A stretch of DNA of 64,000 nt from Isochrysis galbana. Taxonomy: Eukaryota > Haptophyta > Isochrysidales > Isochrysidaceae. The DNA lies in assembly GCA_018136815.1 (NCBI GenBank), contig CM030938.1, forward strand, positions 1,400,202 through 1,464,201. Direction: 5' to 3'. Shown piece after piece: positions 37,955-48,032 of the stretch. Position 1 is the stretch's first letter. The number at the start of each line of letters is the position of its first letter. A program made the position numbers and the translations under genes. Under the pieces are notes generated by a model that saw only the letters and a list, made by a program, of their open reading frames with translations, ran no database searches and had not been told where the DNA came from.

Positions 37955-38745
37955 CCGCACACGGCGTGCGCCTGCCGAACCCCTTTTTTGGCTGCGCATC
38001 CGTGACGGCGTGCGGAAACTTCCATGCGCACGCACGGCGTCCCCGCGGGGCCCCCGAAATGAATCTCATCACGCGCATCTTTTCTGAGCATCGGGGACGG
38101 CGTGTGGAAACTTCCATGCGCACGCACGGCGTCTCCGCGGGGGGGCCGAGAGAAATCTCATCATCTTTTCTGCGCATCGGGGACGGCGTGTGGAAACTTC
38201 CATGCGCACGCACGGCGTCCCCGCGGGGGGGTGCCCCCAGGGTTCCCGCCCACCCTCCGCGCCCAGAGTTCCCCCGCGGAAAGAGTGAACGCACGGCGTG
38301 CACCTTCCTGGAAGTTGCTATGCGCACGCACGGCGCCCCCGCGGGGGGGCCGATGCACATCGCGCCGTGCCCATGCACGGCGTGCACATTGTGATTGCAA
38401 GTCATCACACGTGCTGCGTAACGAAACATCTTTTATATTGCACGTTTACGTAATTGTGCGCCTTAGGCGGCACGCAGAGGGAAAAAGTCGACATGCGCAC
38501 GCACGGCGTCTCCGCGGGGGGGCCGATGCACATCGCGGCCCGTGCCCATGCGCGGCGTGCACATTGTGATTGCAAGCCATCACACGTGCTGCGTAACGAA
38601 ACATCTCTTATATTGCACGTTTACGTAATTGTGCGCATTAGGCGGCACGCAGAGGGAAAAAATCGGGATGCGCACGCACGGCGTCTCCGCGGGGGGGGGG
38701 GCACCGCCCCGTGCCCAATGCGCACGGCATGCACAAGTGCTCAGT
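37955..38745. repeat. Complex tandem repeat array
   Basis: A GCGCACGCACGGCGTC core followed by CCGCGGGGGG recurs at least six times. In the second half, a unit of about 175 bp (starting CACATTGTGATTGCAAG at 38385 and 38560) is duplicated almost exactly. No coding role is apparent. Confidence 0.8.
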
Positions 38746-38884
38746 TGATACTATTCATTAAACTGCATGTTTGTGTATGCGCACGCAAGGCAGATGCTAG
38801 CCCTTATTTAATTTTAAATAAATGTGGACATTTGATCGCTCAATTCGACTGATGTCCCACAATTGACGGAACGACACCTTTAGG

Positions 38885-39001
38885 CATTGCCAGGAGCATG
38901 GGGGGTTCCTCCCGCCTGGCAGGGGAGGAGTGGAGAGAAGGGGGGGGGGGGGGGGGGCTCGTGCCCCCCCCATGGGCGAACTAAGTATAAACTTCGTTGC
39001 T
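38885..39001 (+). repeat. SINE-like element 3' end
   Basis: CCAGGAGCATGGGGGGTTCC through a G-run and GCTCGTGCCCCCC to GAACTAAGTATAAACTTCG, matching 44440-44531. The 3' hairpin carries one mismatch here. Confidence 0.6.
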
Positions 39002-39002
39002 T

Positions 39003-39377
39003 CGAGGGGCTGATAGCCAACAGCCAACAGCTGCTGAATGAAGCTTACGCCAAAGATGCGCTACCGGAGGACACGTGAATTGGCGATATATCGCTCCTGT
39101 ACAAAGATGGAGACTCGCGGGACCCACGAAACAATAGGCTGATTACTTTTCTGCAAACGGACTATCTTACTTAGCCAAGGTGTTGGCGAATAGATTAAAG
39201 TCGACCATACACACTATAGTCTCGAAGGAACAAGTCGGGTTCGTACCCAGGCGAATGAAAGGGGAAGCCACCCACTTACTCAAGCTCGTCCAGGCTTTTC
39301 TGGACGACACCAACGAAGACGGCCTCGACTTAGCCATAGATTTGGAAAAAGCCTTCGACCGAGTCAGCTGGCCCCAA
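39003..39377 (+). pseudogene. LINE reverse transcriptase fragment
   Basis: Reads LNEAYAKDALPEDT, stop, IGDISLLYKDGDSRDPRN, RLITFLQTDY; then, in another frame, LAKVLANRLKSTIHTIVSKE, QVGFVPRRMKGEATHLL and LAIDLEKAFDRVSW, i.e. RT motifs 0 to A including the first catalytic Asp. It stops at 39377. 39378-39790 contains an unrecognised open stretch on both strands. Confidence 0.8.
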
Positions 39378-39794
39378 CACGCCCGTAGATCACCTCCTGC
39401 AGCGAGGTGTCGGCGTGCTCGACCGCGGCGCACACGCGCGTCTTGCCCGTTGCGTCGCGTGGCGCCACGCTGGCCAGCTCGAGCTCGGCAACGCACGGGT
39501 GGTGCACCCCCTGCAAGCACCCGAGCCAGCGCACCAGGTTGACCGAGACGTCATCGTCGTGGCGCGCGCCTACGCCCAGGAGCACGACGCGTTCGCCCAT
39601 GGGGTGGAGTGCGATCGTCCGCCACTCCACGGTGCACGGCTGCTTCACGTCAGTCTCGGTGGCGGCCTAATGTCGTCCGGAAGCGAGCCGTCCTCGTGGG
39701 CGGGCGGCGGATGGCGCGCCAGGTCGTTGGCATCGCGGGGGCACGGGAGTCGTGTCGGGGCACGGCGGCATATAACGAGAGTTTATACAATTGA

Positions 39795-39895
39795 CAAACG
39801 AACATGCATAAGGCCTGCCCCAACACACCACCGAATCCTTGCCTGAGGTAGTGTACCCAGGCCCACCCCAGACACAAAACGAAGAGGAAAGCCAT
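39795..39895 (+). repeat. LINE 3' end
   Basis: AAGGCCTGCCCC...GAGGTAGTGTACCCAGGCCC matches the 3' UTRs at 25465-25530 (plus) and 22640-22760 (minus). It ends within about 10 bp of the stop codon of the convergent photolyase-hydrolase gene, so it may lie in that gene's 3' UTR. Confidence 0.65.
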
Positions 39896-39901
39896 TCGCA
39901 A

Positions 39902-42624
39902 TTAGAAATCGCGAGTTTGACGGAGCCACATGAGCATGGCCTCGGCCACCTGCTCAGGCACTTCGTCATGCGGGCAATGACCTGCTGCCAAGCGCGTGAC
40001 CGTAACACCCGGACGCAGAATTTTGAATACCTCCGCGCGATCCTGGGCGCGCTGAGCGCCAGAGAGTGGGTCGAGCTCGCCTTGTGGGACCAACACTGGG
40101 CCGGAGAAGCCTCTTGCAACCCCATCGGCACACAAGACCTCGTTAAGCGGTCTTTGTGGTGGGAGCTTTTGCCCCGATCCGATGACGATTGGCGCCCCTG
40201 GATCAGTGGCGTCCCGAGCAATCTGGTCGGCCTGTGACGAGGAGCAATGCGACGTGAGCGACTCGCGTGGGATGGAGCACAAGGCATACGCGCACCGATA
40301 GCGAGTAATTGTGCCAGGATCTTGCGAGCCCGAAGACAAGACAAATTGACTACCGCTAACCGATGCTTCAGCATGCTCCAACGACGCAGGTCGGGGCAGT
40401 GGCCCCATGAGCGGCAGGCGACGCAGCGCGCACACACCTGTGCTGCGTCTGCATTCACTGGTGAGGTCGGGTAGTAGCTTGTGAGGAGGTTCGGGATGCG
40501 CGGTCGAAGAAGCGCAATCACCGCTAAACCAAACACCTCTAGCACGGAGGCCGGCGCAAACGGCGGCGGCTCGTACGGGGGTAGAGTACCAGCGAGCGTG
40601 GCGGCACCGACCGATGGCAAGACGGCTGCTTTGACTGCAGGGGCACCCACCGTGGCAATCCTGCCCGCGCTTGCAGGAGCGCCCAAGCCCGCAACGAGCT
40701 CGGGCTGGGCTGCGTTGTCGCGAGGGTCATCAAGTTGGCCGGCGGTGTTGCACAAGACGAGGCCTCGGGCAAGAGGCCCAAGATTCGCAGCAGCGCCTGC
40801 TGATATGCCGCCTCCAATTGAGTTCCCTACGAGCACGACGCCTACGCCTTCGGGCTCTCCCTGATACGTCGGGCCCAATCTGCACTCGGCGGCTCCAACG
40901 ACTTCGAGGCAAAAATCCACGACGAGAGCTTCCCACAGGTGCTGAGTGTACGACAGAGGCGGCGATTCGGAGTGGCCAAATCCGAGCATATCGAGCGCGT
41001 AGACATCCGCAAAGGTGTTGGCCGCCGCAGAAGACGCGCCGGCCGTCCCGGCACGAAGGGCCTTGACCAGTCTACCCCACTGTGCTGAACTCGCCGCAAA
41101 GCCGTGCACGCAGACGAGCTTTGGGATCTCGAGGCTTGAGGATGATTGCGGACTTTTCCACACGCGATATCGTATGAGATGTGCATTCCACCGCCAGTAA
41201 GCAATCTCATCGGCGGGCGCAGCTTCCGCGGCTCCGTCTGCCGCTTTCTCGCGACCCACACATTCCGCTGCTGTCGCGCCCTCAGCACTACACTCGAGAG
41301 CCGACAATACGGCGGCGTCGGCCACCCTTCTTACTGCAGACATCGCATCTACGTCCCTTTTCGCCAACAGCCTGTGCCATTCAGCCCATTCGAGCACGTC
41401 CATGAGGGCACGAGCGTCCGTCACTTGCCAGGGAGACGTGCGCGCAGGCGTGGGCACACCTCCACCGGCTGCCGCCGATGCGAGCGCCATTGCCCGACGT
41501 TGCGAGATAGAGCCTAGTGCTAGAGCTGAACGAAACGCCACGCAGGCGGTCTCACGCAAGGCTCCCCGTTCGGCTAGGTTCGCCTCCCCTTCGATCCATT
41601 CAGCCGCTGCCGCGTAAAGACTGCGCCCGAGGTTCAGCTGGGCTTCGTGATGAGTGGAAGAAGGATCCGCCGAGCTGCCGGCGTATGCCGTCGCCGGGTG
41701 CCGTAGGAAGGTGCTGGCAAACGCGCCGCGCCCATTTTCGCAGTAGAATTCCATCGCTGCTCGTGCCTCGGCCTCGCCCGCAAGGTCGATTGCCGCCGCT
41801 GCATGTGGCTGGGTGGTTGGGTTTGCGGAGCGCACTCGCAGCAGCGCGGGCGGGTTCTGACGTGCCCCCAACATGAGGAAAGTGTCCGAGTCCGGCACGC
41901 CAACTTGCCATGGTGCATCCAGAGGGTTTGGCAACGGCGCAATGTCAATCGAAGTTGGCGGGTCTACGGGCGTCGCCACTTCGTGTGATGACGCAATCGC
42001 GGCATACTTATCGTGCCGACGAGGAAGGTTCTCGATCAAGTGGCTTTCCGTTGGCGCGCTCGCTGCACCCGCCTCCCATGGTGCGGTTGGGCGCAGCGCC
42101 TGGCTCCACCGTTGCACCTCGATGCCCGCGCCGGCAAGGGCATCGGCCGTCTTGCACTGCATCTGCCTCATCGTCGCACAAGGATCCTCCGAGACAATGT
42201 AGCACGCCTGCACGCTCGCGGCCCTCGCCAGTCCAGGCAGCAGGTCTGCCGCCTCTCCACTCGCAAACAGCAGCGTCGCATTGTACCTCTGCTTGAGCTG
42301 CCTCTCGAGCGAGGTGAGAGCAGAGTGGAGGGCGAGAATCGAAGTTGTTGGTGCAGCAGCCAGATGCGCCTTCTCATCAAGCACGAACGCGCAGAGCACA
42401 CCAGAGCTCCCTTCTCTCTGTGAAGCAAGACGAAGGCCCTCGTGGTCGTCCACGCGAAGGTCACTCCCTCCCGTGTACCACACCAGAGAGGAGAAGGGCC
42501 GCTCGAGCGCGTGCAGAGGGCGTGTGCGAGTCGTCGTGCCTGCTCGGAGTCGCCATGGACCCACAGAGAGCGCGGCGACGCCCGGCAGCGCCAGAAGCGA
42601 GAGCAGAGAGAAGAGTCGAGGCAT
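39902..42624 (-). CDS. Photolyase N-terminal domain-alpha/beta hydrolase fusion protein
   Basis: Exon 1 is 42624-40438 and exon 2 is 40231-39902, with a 206-nt intron (GTGTGT donor, CACAG acceptor), giving 838 residues. A hydrophobic N-terminus (MPRLFSLLSLLALPGVAALS) could be a signal or plastid-targeting peptide. Next comes a photolyase-type Rossmann domain (SLVWYTGGSDLRVDDHEGL, FVLDEK) without the FAD-binding half, then a linker, then an alpha/beta hydrolase: LVCVHGFAAS, YALDMLGFGHS, nucleophile elbow VGNSIGGG, acid PQGELDPL and AAGHCPHDE. Plants have a similar DNA-photolyase-like/hydrolase protein. Loss of the flavin domain argues against DNA repair; the domain may serve as a binding or regulatory module. 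The hydrolase triad is complete. Confidence 0.85.
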
Positions 42625-43087
42625 CTTCCCTCTCTCTCAATCTCTCTCTCTCTCCTCCCCTTCCCTCTCTTTTCTTCTCCCTCCCCCCCTTTCTCTTGTC
42701 TCTCTATCTCTCAATCTCACCCTCTCACCCTCTTTGTCCATCTCTCCCCGCTCACTCACCGATGACTACGTGAACAAGGTCTCACAAAGTCTCCCCCCGT
42801 GATTCTCTCCCTCCCTCCTTCACTTTATTTCTTTATTCTCTCTCTCACGTGCCGCCTCTCCCTCTGCTCTCGCTTTCCCTCTCTCTCGCTTCCTTCCCTC
42901 TCTCACTCTCCCCTTTTTCCTCTCTCCACCGAAATATTCTCTCCCTGCTGTATGCCCTCTAATTCTCTCTCCTCTACCTCAACATTCTCTTCCTCTCAAT
43001 CACAGATTCCCTTCTTTCATTCGCATTCATCTGGATGGAGGCGAACACACACACACACACACATACACACACACACACACATAAAGA

Positions 43088-43183
<96 letters not shown>

Positions 43184-43215
43184 AGAGAAGAGAGAGAAGA
43201 GAGAGAAGAGAAGGT
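42625..43215. repeat. CT-rich region, (CA)n and (GA)n microsatellites
   Basis: Directly upstream of the photolyase-hydrolase ATG: CT-rich sequence, then (AC)n at 43047-43080 and (GA)n at 43087-43210. 43216-43750 shows nothing recognised. Confidence 0.9.
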
Positions 43216-43768
43216 GGAGAGGATGGGGCCGTCGCATTCCATGCGTTCCCAACGAATCCTTGAAGAAAGGCGGGCGGCGGGCGCCAAGATATCATAAGAC
43301 GAGGCGCGTCTAATTTTGGATTGAAGAAGTCGTACTATTATGGTCCTCGTCCAACGGTCGGCGAGGAAGAGAGGTCGAAGCTGAAGGAAGAAGAAAGAAG
43401 GCAAGAGATGGGAAAGGTCAGAGAGTCCAGAGTTGGGAGGCTAGAGGGCATTTCCGTGGGCCACTGCCAGTGGGCGTGGCACAGGTATAATAGTAAATGC
43501 CCTGTCTACAGAGGGTTCTTGCAGCGACTCAACGGGGACCCAAGAGTTCAGCCCGAGTCAACAGCCCTTATTCCCCATTGAGTTGCTGTTGAGTCGCCCT
43601 ATGAAAAGACGAAAGCTCAGACCGCGGGGACTCAATAGAGGGCTCCTCAACCAATCTCGCGCCGCTAGAGCGCGCTGGCCCCCGTTGAGCGTTGAGCCGC
43701 TGCCAAAACCCCGTATGCCGTATGTTTCAGAGTTTCAGAACGTGGCCCCGTATGCCGTATGACATTAA

Positions 43769-44531
43769 TTTAATTTAATTTCTTAATAGTCACACCGCAC
43801 ACGCGACCGTGCAGCCTCTACTTTCTACTCACGTAGGAAACTTTCTACACCCCCAATCCGCCGGCCCTTTCCCCCCCGCCATCAGGCGACTCCCCCCGTG
43901 CACTACGCACTACTAGGGGGATAGGGGAAAAGGGCTTAGATATGGTCGGTGGCCCGCGCCCCCCCCCGGCGATCCGTTCCCCCCTTCCTCCTACGCCTAC
44001 CGGGCTGGCGGCGGCCTCGGTCCCGACTTATCCTGTAAACAGGTGCGGGACTTACCTATTTTCCGGTGAGCGGAGCTCTCGCTCCGCCCACCCCCTTCTC
44101 CGCGCTCTCTCTCCCCTCTCCTGCAGGCACGCGCGATGGCGCGCCTGCGACAGGCCTGCAGCTGCCCCTGGCGACCCCTGGAGGCCTCTGGAGGCCAGCT
44201 CAGGGGGCAGAGGAGGCTGGGGCTGGGCCCTGGCCTCCCCTGCCTCTCCCTCGCTGGCGCTCCTGTGCCTCAGGGGTCCCCAATCTGCACCTGTCTGCCT
44301 GTTGAACAGGGGGGGAGGGGGGGTTGGAGCGATGGGCTGGCCACGACAGGCCAGGACGCGCGAGGCAGGCAAGCCTGCCAGTGAGGAGAGTGGGTCAGCA
44401 AGGCATTCTGCTCCTGGCAAGCCATCAGGCATGCCTGGAGCATGGGTGGTTCCTCCCCCATGGCAGGGGAGGAGTGGAGAGAGGGGGGGGCTCGTGCCCC
44501 CCCATGGGGCAACCAAGTATAAACTTAGTTG
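43769..44531 (+). mobile_element. 763-bp SINE-like/non-LTR element with target duplication
   Basis: Flanked by the 17-bp direct repeat ATGCCGTATGACATTAA at 43752-43768 and 44532-44548. The 3' end is a hairpin CAACCAAGTATAAACTTAGTTG instead of a poly-A tail; related ends occur at 38981-39001 and 247-268. It contains a Pro/Ala-rich open frame (43942-44532) that is probably not a real protein. No RT is present, so mobilisation in trans is inferred. Confidence 0.75.
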
Positions 44532-44650
44532 ATGCCGTATGACATTAAAATGAGTAAAAATAGCAGCGCAAAAGCAGCACATGAGCTCTTCAAGAGTCAA
44601 GAGCCCTAGATTTTGTTGTCCTATTCCTACATTTGCATCAAACAGCTGCA

Positions 44651-46126
44651 TCATTTGCACGAGTGGTGGATAGTACCTTTACTCCACTGCAACACAGAAG
44701 TTGGGCTTTCGCCGCGCTGGCCAAACAGCGGGTCCACCCAGCATGGCCCCGCATATTCAGCCGGATCACACTCCCTAAAACACAACCATGGGACGGCAGC
44801 TTCCTTGTCCACGATGTCACCGAACGCGCGTGCATGAACCACGATTGCATCGTCCGTGCTCATATCGAATCCCGCTAGAGTACAGTCGTGGGAGGCAATC
44901 ATGACTTTTGCACTCGATGACGTTCTCGCGCCCTCGGCGTCCGCAACGGCATTGCCGTTTGTGCTTTCAAGCGCCACAGCGCGGACGTTGAGCAATCTTG
45001 CAGCGAGAGCACTCGCGATAGTTCGCCTCCTCCCCTCGATTGCAGAACCTTCGTGTAGGACGCTGCGAACCACGACGACGCCACGCGAGTGAAATGCTTC
45101 CCGATGAACCTGTGACACTCGACGTACAGCCAGCAACGCATCCGTCGTCCATTCCTCACTGCCAGCATGCACAGTTGAGAGGTCTCGCTTGAAGGCCGTG
45201 GTCTCCTTTGTGCTATCAGGTTGGCCAACCCGCCGGCTGGCAATCCGGTTGTCTTCACTCAAGCGTCCATCCAGACCAAAACATGATGCCATGCTGCTGC
45301 TGTCCGTGACGTACCCGCATCGATCGAGGCATTCGTCTAGGAGGAGGCGCAGCTCGGCGACAGCCACAGACTCCGCAAATTCTCCAAGATGCGAACTCTC
45401 CGATAAGGTGGACTCCTGAAGCAAAGTGGCCTTTGAGATGACCCGATTACAGAGACCATTGAAGGCTCGGGATGGCCACACCGCACCATCATGCAGACCA
45501 TTCTCTTCACACCACTCTTGAGCTTCGATGCATCCTTTCTGAGCGGCCTCGGCAGCCGCCTCTTGAGCTGCTGTAACAACTTTCGAGAGGAGCCGCGCAG
45601 ATTCATCTCGAGAGGCGAGCGATCCAAACCAGAAGGCAGAGTTGTGCCAGCCCGTGCCAAACTCACCGACGTGAAAGGCTTCACGCCGGTGGATGAGCGC
45701 GTGCAGATAGGTCGCGTGCAACGCCGCCTCACTGCCCTCGACAGGCGGCCCTCCAAATGCTGTTGCCTCCGGCCAGCTGAGTGGGGTGACAAGTGCGTGG
45801 GCCTCATCAGCGCCACCCCCGCCGAGCAGCAGGCACGCAAGCGCCACACGCGCGTGGTCACTCCCTCCCATCTCCTCTATCCAGCCCTCAACGTCTTCGG
45901 CGAGCCGCGCAGCTTCTCTTGAGAGCAGAGAGTGGCGCGCCCGCCGCACGCTCGGCAGCCTTACGAGTGGCTCGTAGTGGAGCGGCGGGATGCGCACGGG
46001 GTCGAGAGGCCAGGCGCATGCCGCACGTGCCTCGCACAACGCGCGAGGCAGCTCACGCCCGCCCCTGGTGGGAGAGAGAGAGTGAGAGAAAGGGAGAGAG
46101 ACCACCGTGAGAGACAGAATCTGCAT
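44651..46126 (-). CDS. Conserved protein of unknown function
   Basis: 491 residues from ATG 46126 to a stop at 44651. The conserved-looking core comes early: EMGGSDHARVALACLLLGGG, EAHALVTPLSWPEATAFGGP, then LHATYLHALIHRREAFHVGE and FGTGWHNSAFWFG. The His/Arg/Glu-rich HRRE..H.GEFGTGW.N pattern suggests a conserved catalytic or binding site. I recall similar spelling in unnamed plant and fungal proteins but cannot name a family. The N-terminus is uncertain: a pyrimidine tract ending CCCACCAG just inside the ORF (near 46066) could be an intron acceptor. Confidence 0.6.
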   Translation of the reverse strand: MQILSLTVVSLPFSHSLSPTRGGRELPRALCEARAACAWPLDPVRIPPLHYEPLVRLPSVRRARHSLLSREAARLAEDVEGWIEEMGGSDHARVALACLLLGGGGADEAHALVTPLSWPEATAFGGPPVEGSEAALHATYLHALIHRREAFHVGEFGTGWHNSAFWFGSLASRDESARLLSKVVTAAQEAAAEAAQKGCIEAQEWCEENGLHDGAVWPSRAFNGLCNRVISKATLLQESTLSESSHLGEFAESVAVAELRLLLDECLDRCGYVTDSSSMASCFGLDGRLSEDNRIASRRVGQPDSTKETTAFKRDLSTVHAGSEEWTTDALLAVRRVSQVHREAFHSRGVVVVRSVLHEGSAIEGRRRTIASALAARLLNVRAVALESTNGNAVADAEGARTSSSAKVMIASHDCTLAGFDMSTDDAIVVHARAFGDIVDKEAAVPWLCFRECDPAEYAGPCWVDPLFGQRGESPTSVLQWSKGTIHHSCK

Positions 46127-46259
46127 CTCGACACAGACGATCCATCGACCAACGAGAGACGGGGGGAGAAAAAAAAAAAGGGGGGGGGGGGGGGGGGGGG
46201 GGGGGGAGGGGGGGGGCACAGAGAGTCTAAAGTCTAAAGTCTAAAGCACGTCGCCTGCC

Positions 46260-46712
46260 TAGACGGGAAATAAGTATTTACCGCATTTGGCCAGAGGCTA
46301 AATACATACGTATTTGGCTGCATTTGAAGGGCGTCCTGGTTTATAGGCTTCGAATGCATTTGCAATTTATTTGTTATTTGGCCTTGGCCTTGGGTCAAAC
46401 ACATCAACACATCCGTATTTTGTATTTTTTCGTATTTGTATTTGCAGGTCCCCACACCGTATTTCCCATCTATGGTCACCTGTCAGGTCCCTAGATGGGA
46501 AATACGGTGCTGGGGCCTGCAAATACAGCCAAATACATATGTATTTGGCTCCCGGCCAAATACATTTCAAATACATTCGAGGCCTATACAACCCCGGACG
46601 CGCTTCAAATAATACAAATACAGCCAAATACAATTAAATACATGTCATATGATATGACATATGTATTTGGCCTCTGGCCAAATACGGTAAATACGTATTT
46701 CCCATCTAGGGT
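46260..46712. mobile_element. Tandem pair of AAATAC-type foldback MITEs
   Basis: Two units (46260-46475 and 46492-46712), each bounded by inverted CTAGATGGGAAATACG-like ends, lie side by side; the outer ends also pair with each other over about 55 bp. Internal GTATTTGGC and GCCAAATAC motifs recur on both strands. No coding sequence. Confidence 0.75.
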
Positions 46713-48032
46713 CAGGTCGAGCGGTACCGTGTCAGTGTTGTATTCCTGCCCATCTGAAGGCTGTAGGCATGAATATTCGTGTAAGGTACGCGCTCACAAT
46801 TACAATTGAACAGTTCCCCGTGTTGCCACTGACGCACAAGACACACAGATTTGGATTCCCCATGGTCTCAAGTCCAGGTTTGCAGGTTTTGGTCTCGAAA
46901 TTTGCGATTCGAATTTTGTTTTTGCTGTTACTATAATTGTTGGCTCGTTTAAGGTAATAAACCGGCATGACTTCGACTTCTCGTTCTGCAGTCGCTCTGC
47001 GAGACTCTCTCTCTCTCTCTCTCTCTCTCTCCGTCCGCCTCTCCTCGGCCGACGGCAAGAAGATTCGTCCAAAACATTCTCCGGTCCCAAGATATCTCGT
47101 GGGGGGTCTCTCCGCGCTCCGCGAGGGAAAGGACGCGATCTCGCTCCGAGATCACCCTCGCGCCCTCCCACGCTGCCCCGCCGTGCCCTCGGTCCCTCGC
47201 CCCCCGCGGCAGGTTCTTCCTCTCGGCGTGCCATCCGTCGCCTCCGGCCGTTATATTATTCCCCCCCCGCGCGAGGTTCTTCTCCTCCGCGCGCGGTTCG
47301 TTTCCTCCGGCCGTCGTTCGTTCCCCCCCCCGCGCGCGCTGTTTCCCCCCCCTCGCTTCGATTCCTCTCGCGATTCCTTCGATGATTGCCTCCATCTCGT
47401 CCGTTCTTCTTCGCGATCCTCGCGGAGGGGGCACCGACGTTTAATGTTAGTTTCGTCGCGGTTTCGATGAAAGAAAGGAAGAACGAATGGCACGCGCCTC
47501 GCGTCTCGCGTCTTGTTTCGTCGCCCCTTGCTCGTTGCTTGTCTAGAAGGTCTCTCCGCACATCGCCTTCTCCCCCCGGCGCGATTTTGGATCTCTCCTC
47601 GACCCTCCGCGTTGGCTTCAGCGGACGAGTTCCACTTTAACGATAGTTCGAACCCTTCGGTGGCGTAGTTATGCGCTCTCTTTCCGTATATCTTCGCGCA
47701 TGACGAGCGATCGCGACTTCAGCCTTCGCCGCGCGGGGAGGGGTTTGTTTATCGTATGATTCCGGAGTGTTTACGTTAGTTTTCTGAGCCCAAGGACTTT
47801 GGTTTTTGGTTTCTTGTGAGTGATTTTTGTAGCAACTTCGTCGAGTCCCACCGTGTTCCCAAGCGAGTCCCCCCGAGTTCCCGAGTCTATACCCCGAGTC
47901 AACGAGTCAATACAAGTCAAGCACGCGCCTGAGCCACCCCCAGTCGCCTGCCACCACCTCCCACAAGCCTCCTTTCGCACTTCCGCGCCCACCGTGCTCC
48001 GTGCGTGCGTCGTGCGTCGTGCGTCGATCACC
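46713..48032. other. Probable 5' region (LTR/leader) of the Ty3/Gypsy element
   Basis: Contains a short (CT)n at 47008-47032, GC-rich repeats of CGCGCG and CCTCCGGCCGT (47240-47330), and a leader with five CGAGTC motifs within about 60 bp (47846-47908). The LTR edge and primer-binding site could not be fixed, because the matching 3' LTR lies beyond the window. Confidence 0.4.

Noticed and set aside
37955-38745. CRISPR-like array
   Set aside because: Repeat units vary in spacing and sequence, with no uniform unique spacers and no cas genes; this is a eukaryotic tandem repeat.
39378-39790. Gene on either strand between the RT fragment and the LINE 3' end
   Set aside because: Open frames exist in both directions but no family, start context or splice pattern could be supported.
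43942-44532. A 196-codon Pro/Ala-rich protein inside the SINE-like element
   Set aside because: Composition follows the GC-rich DNA, alternative frames are equally open, and no motif is seen.
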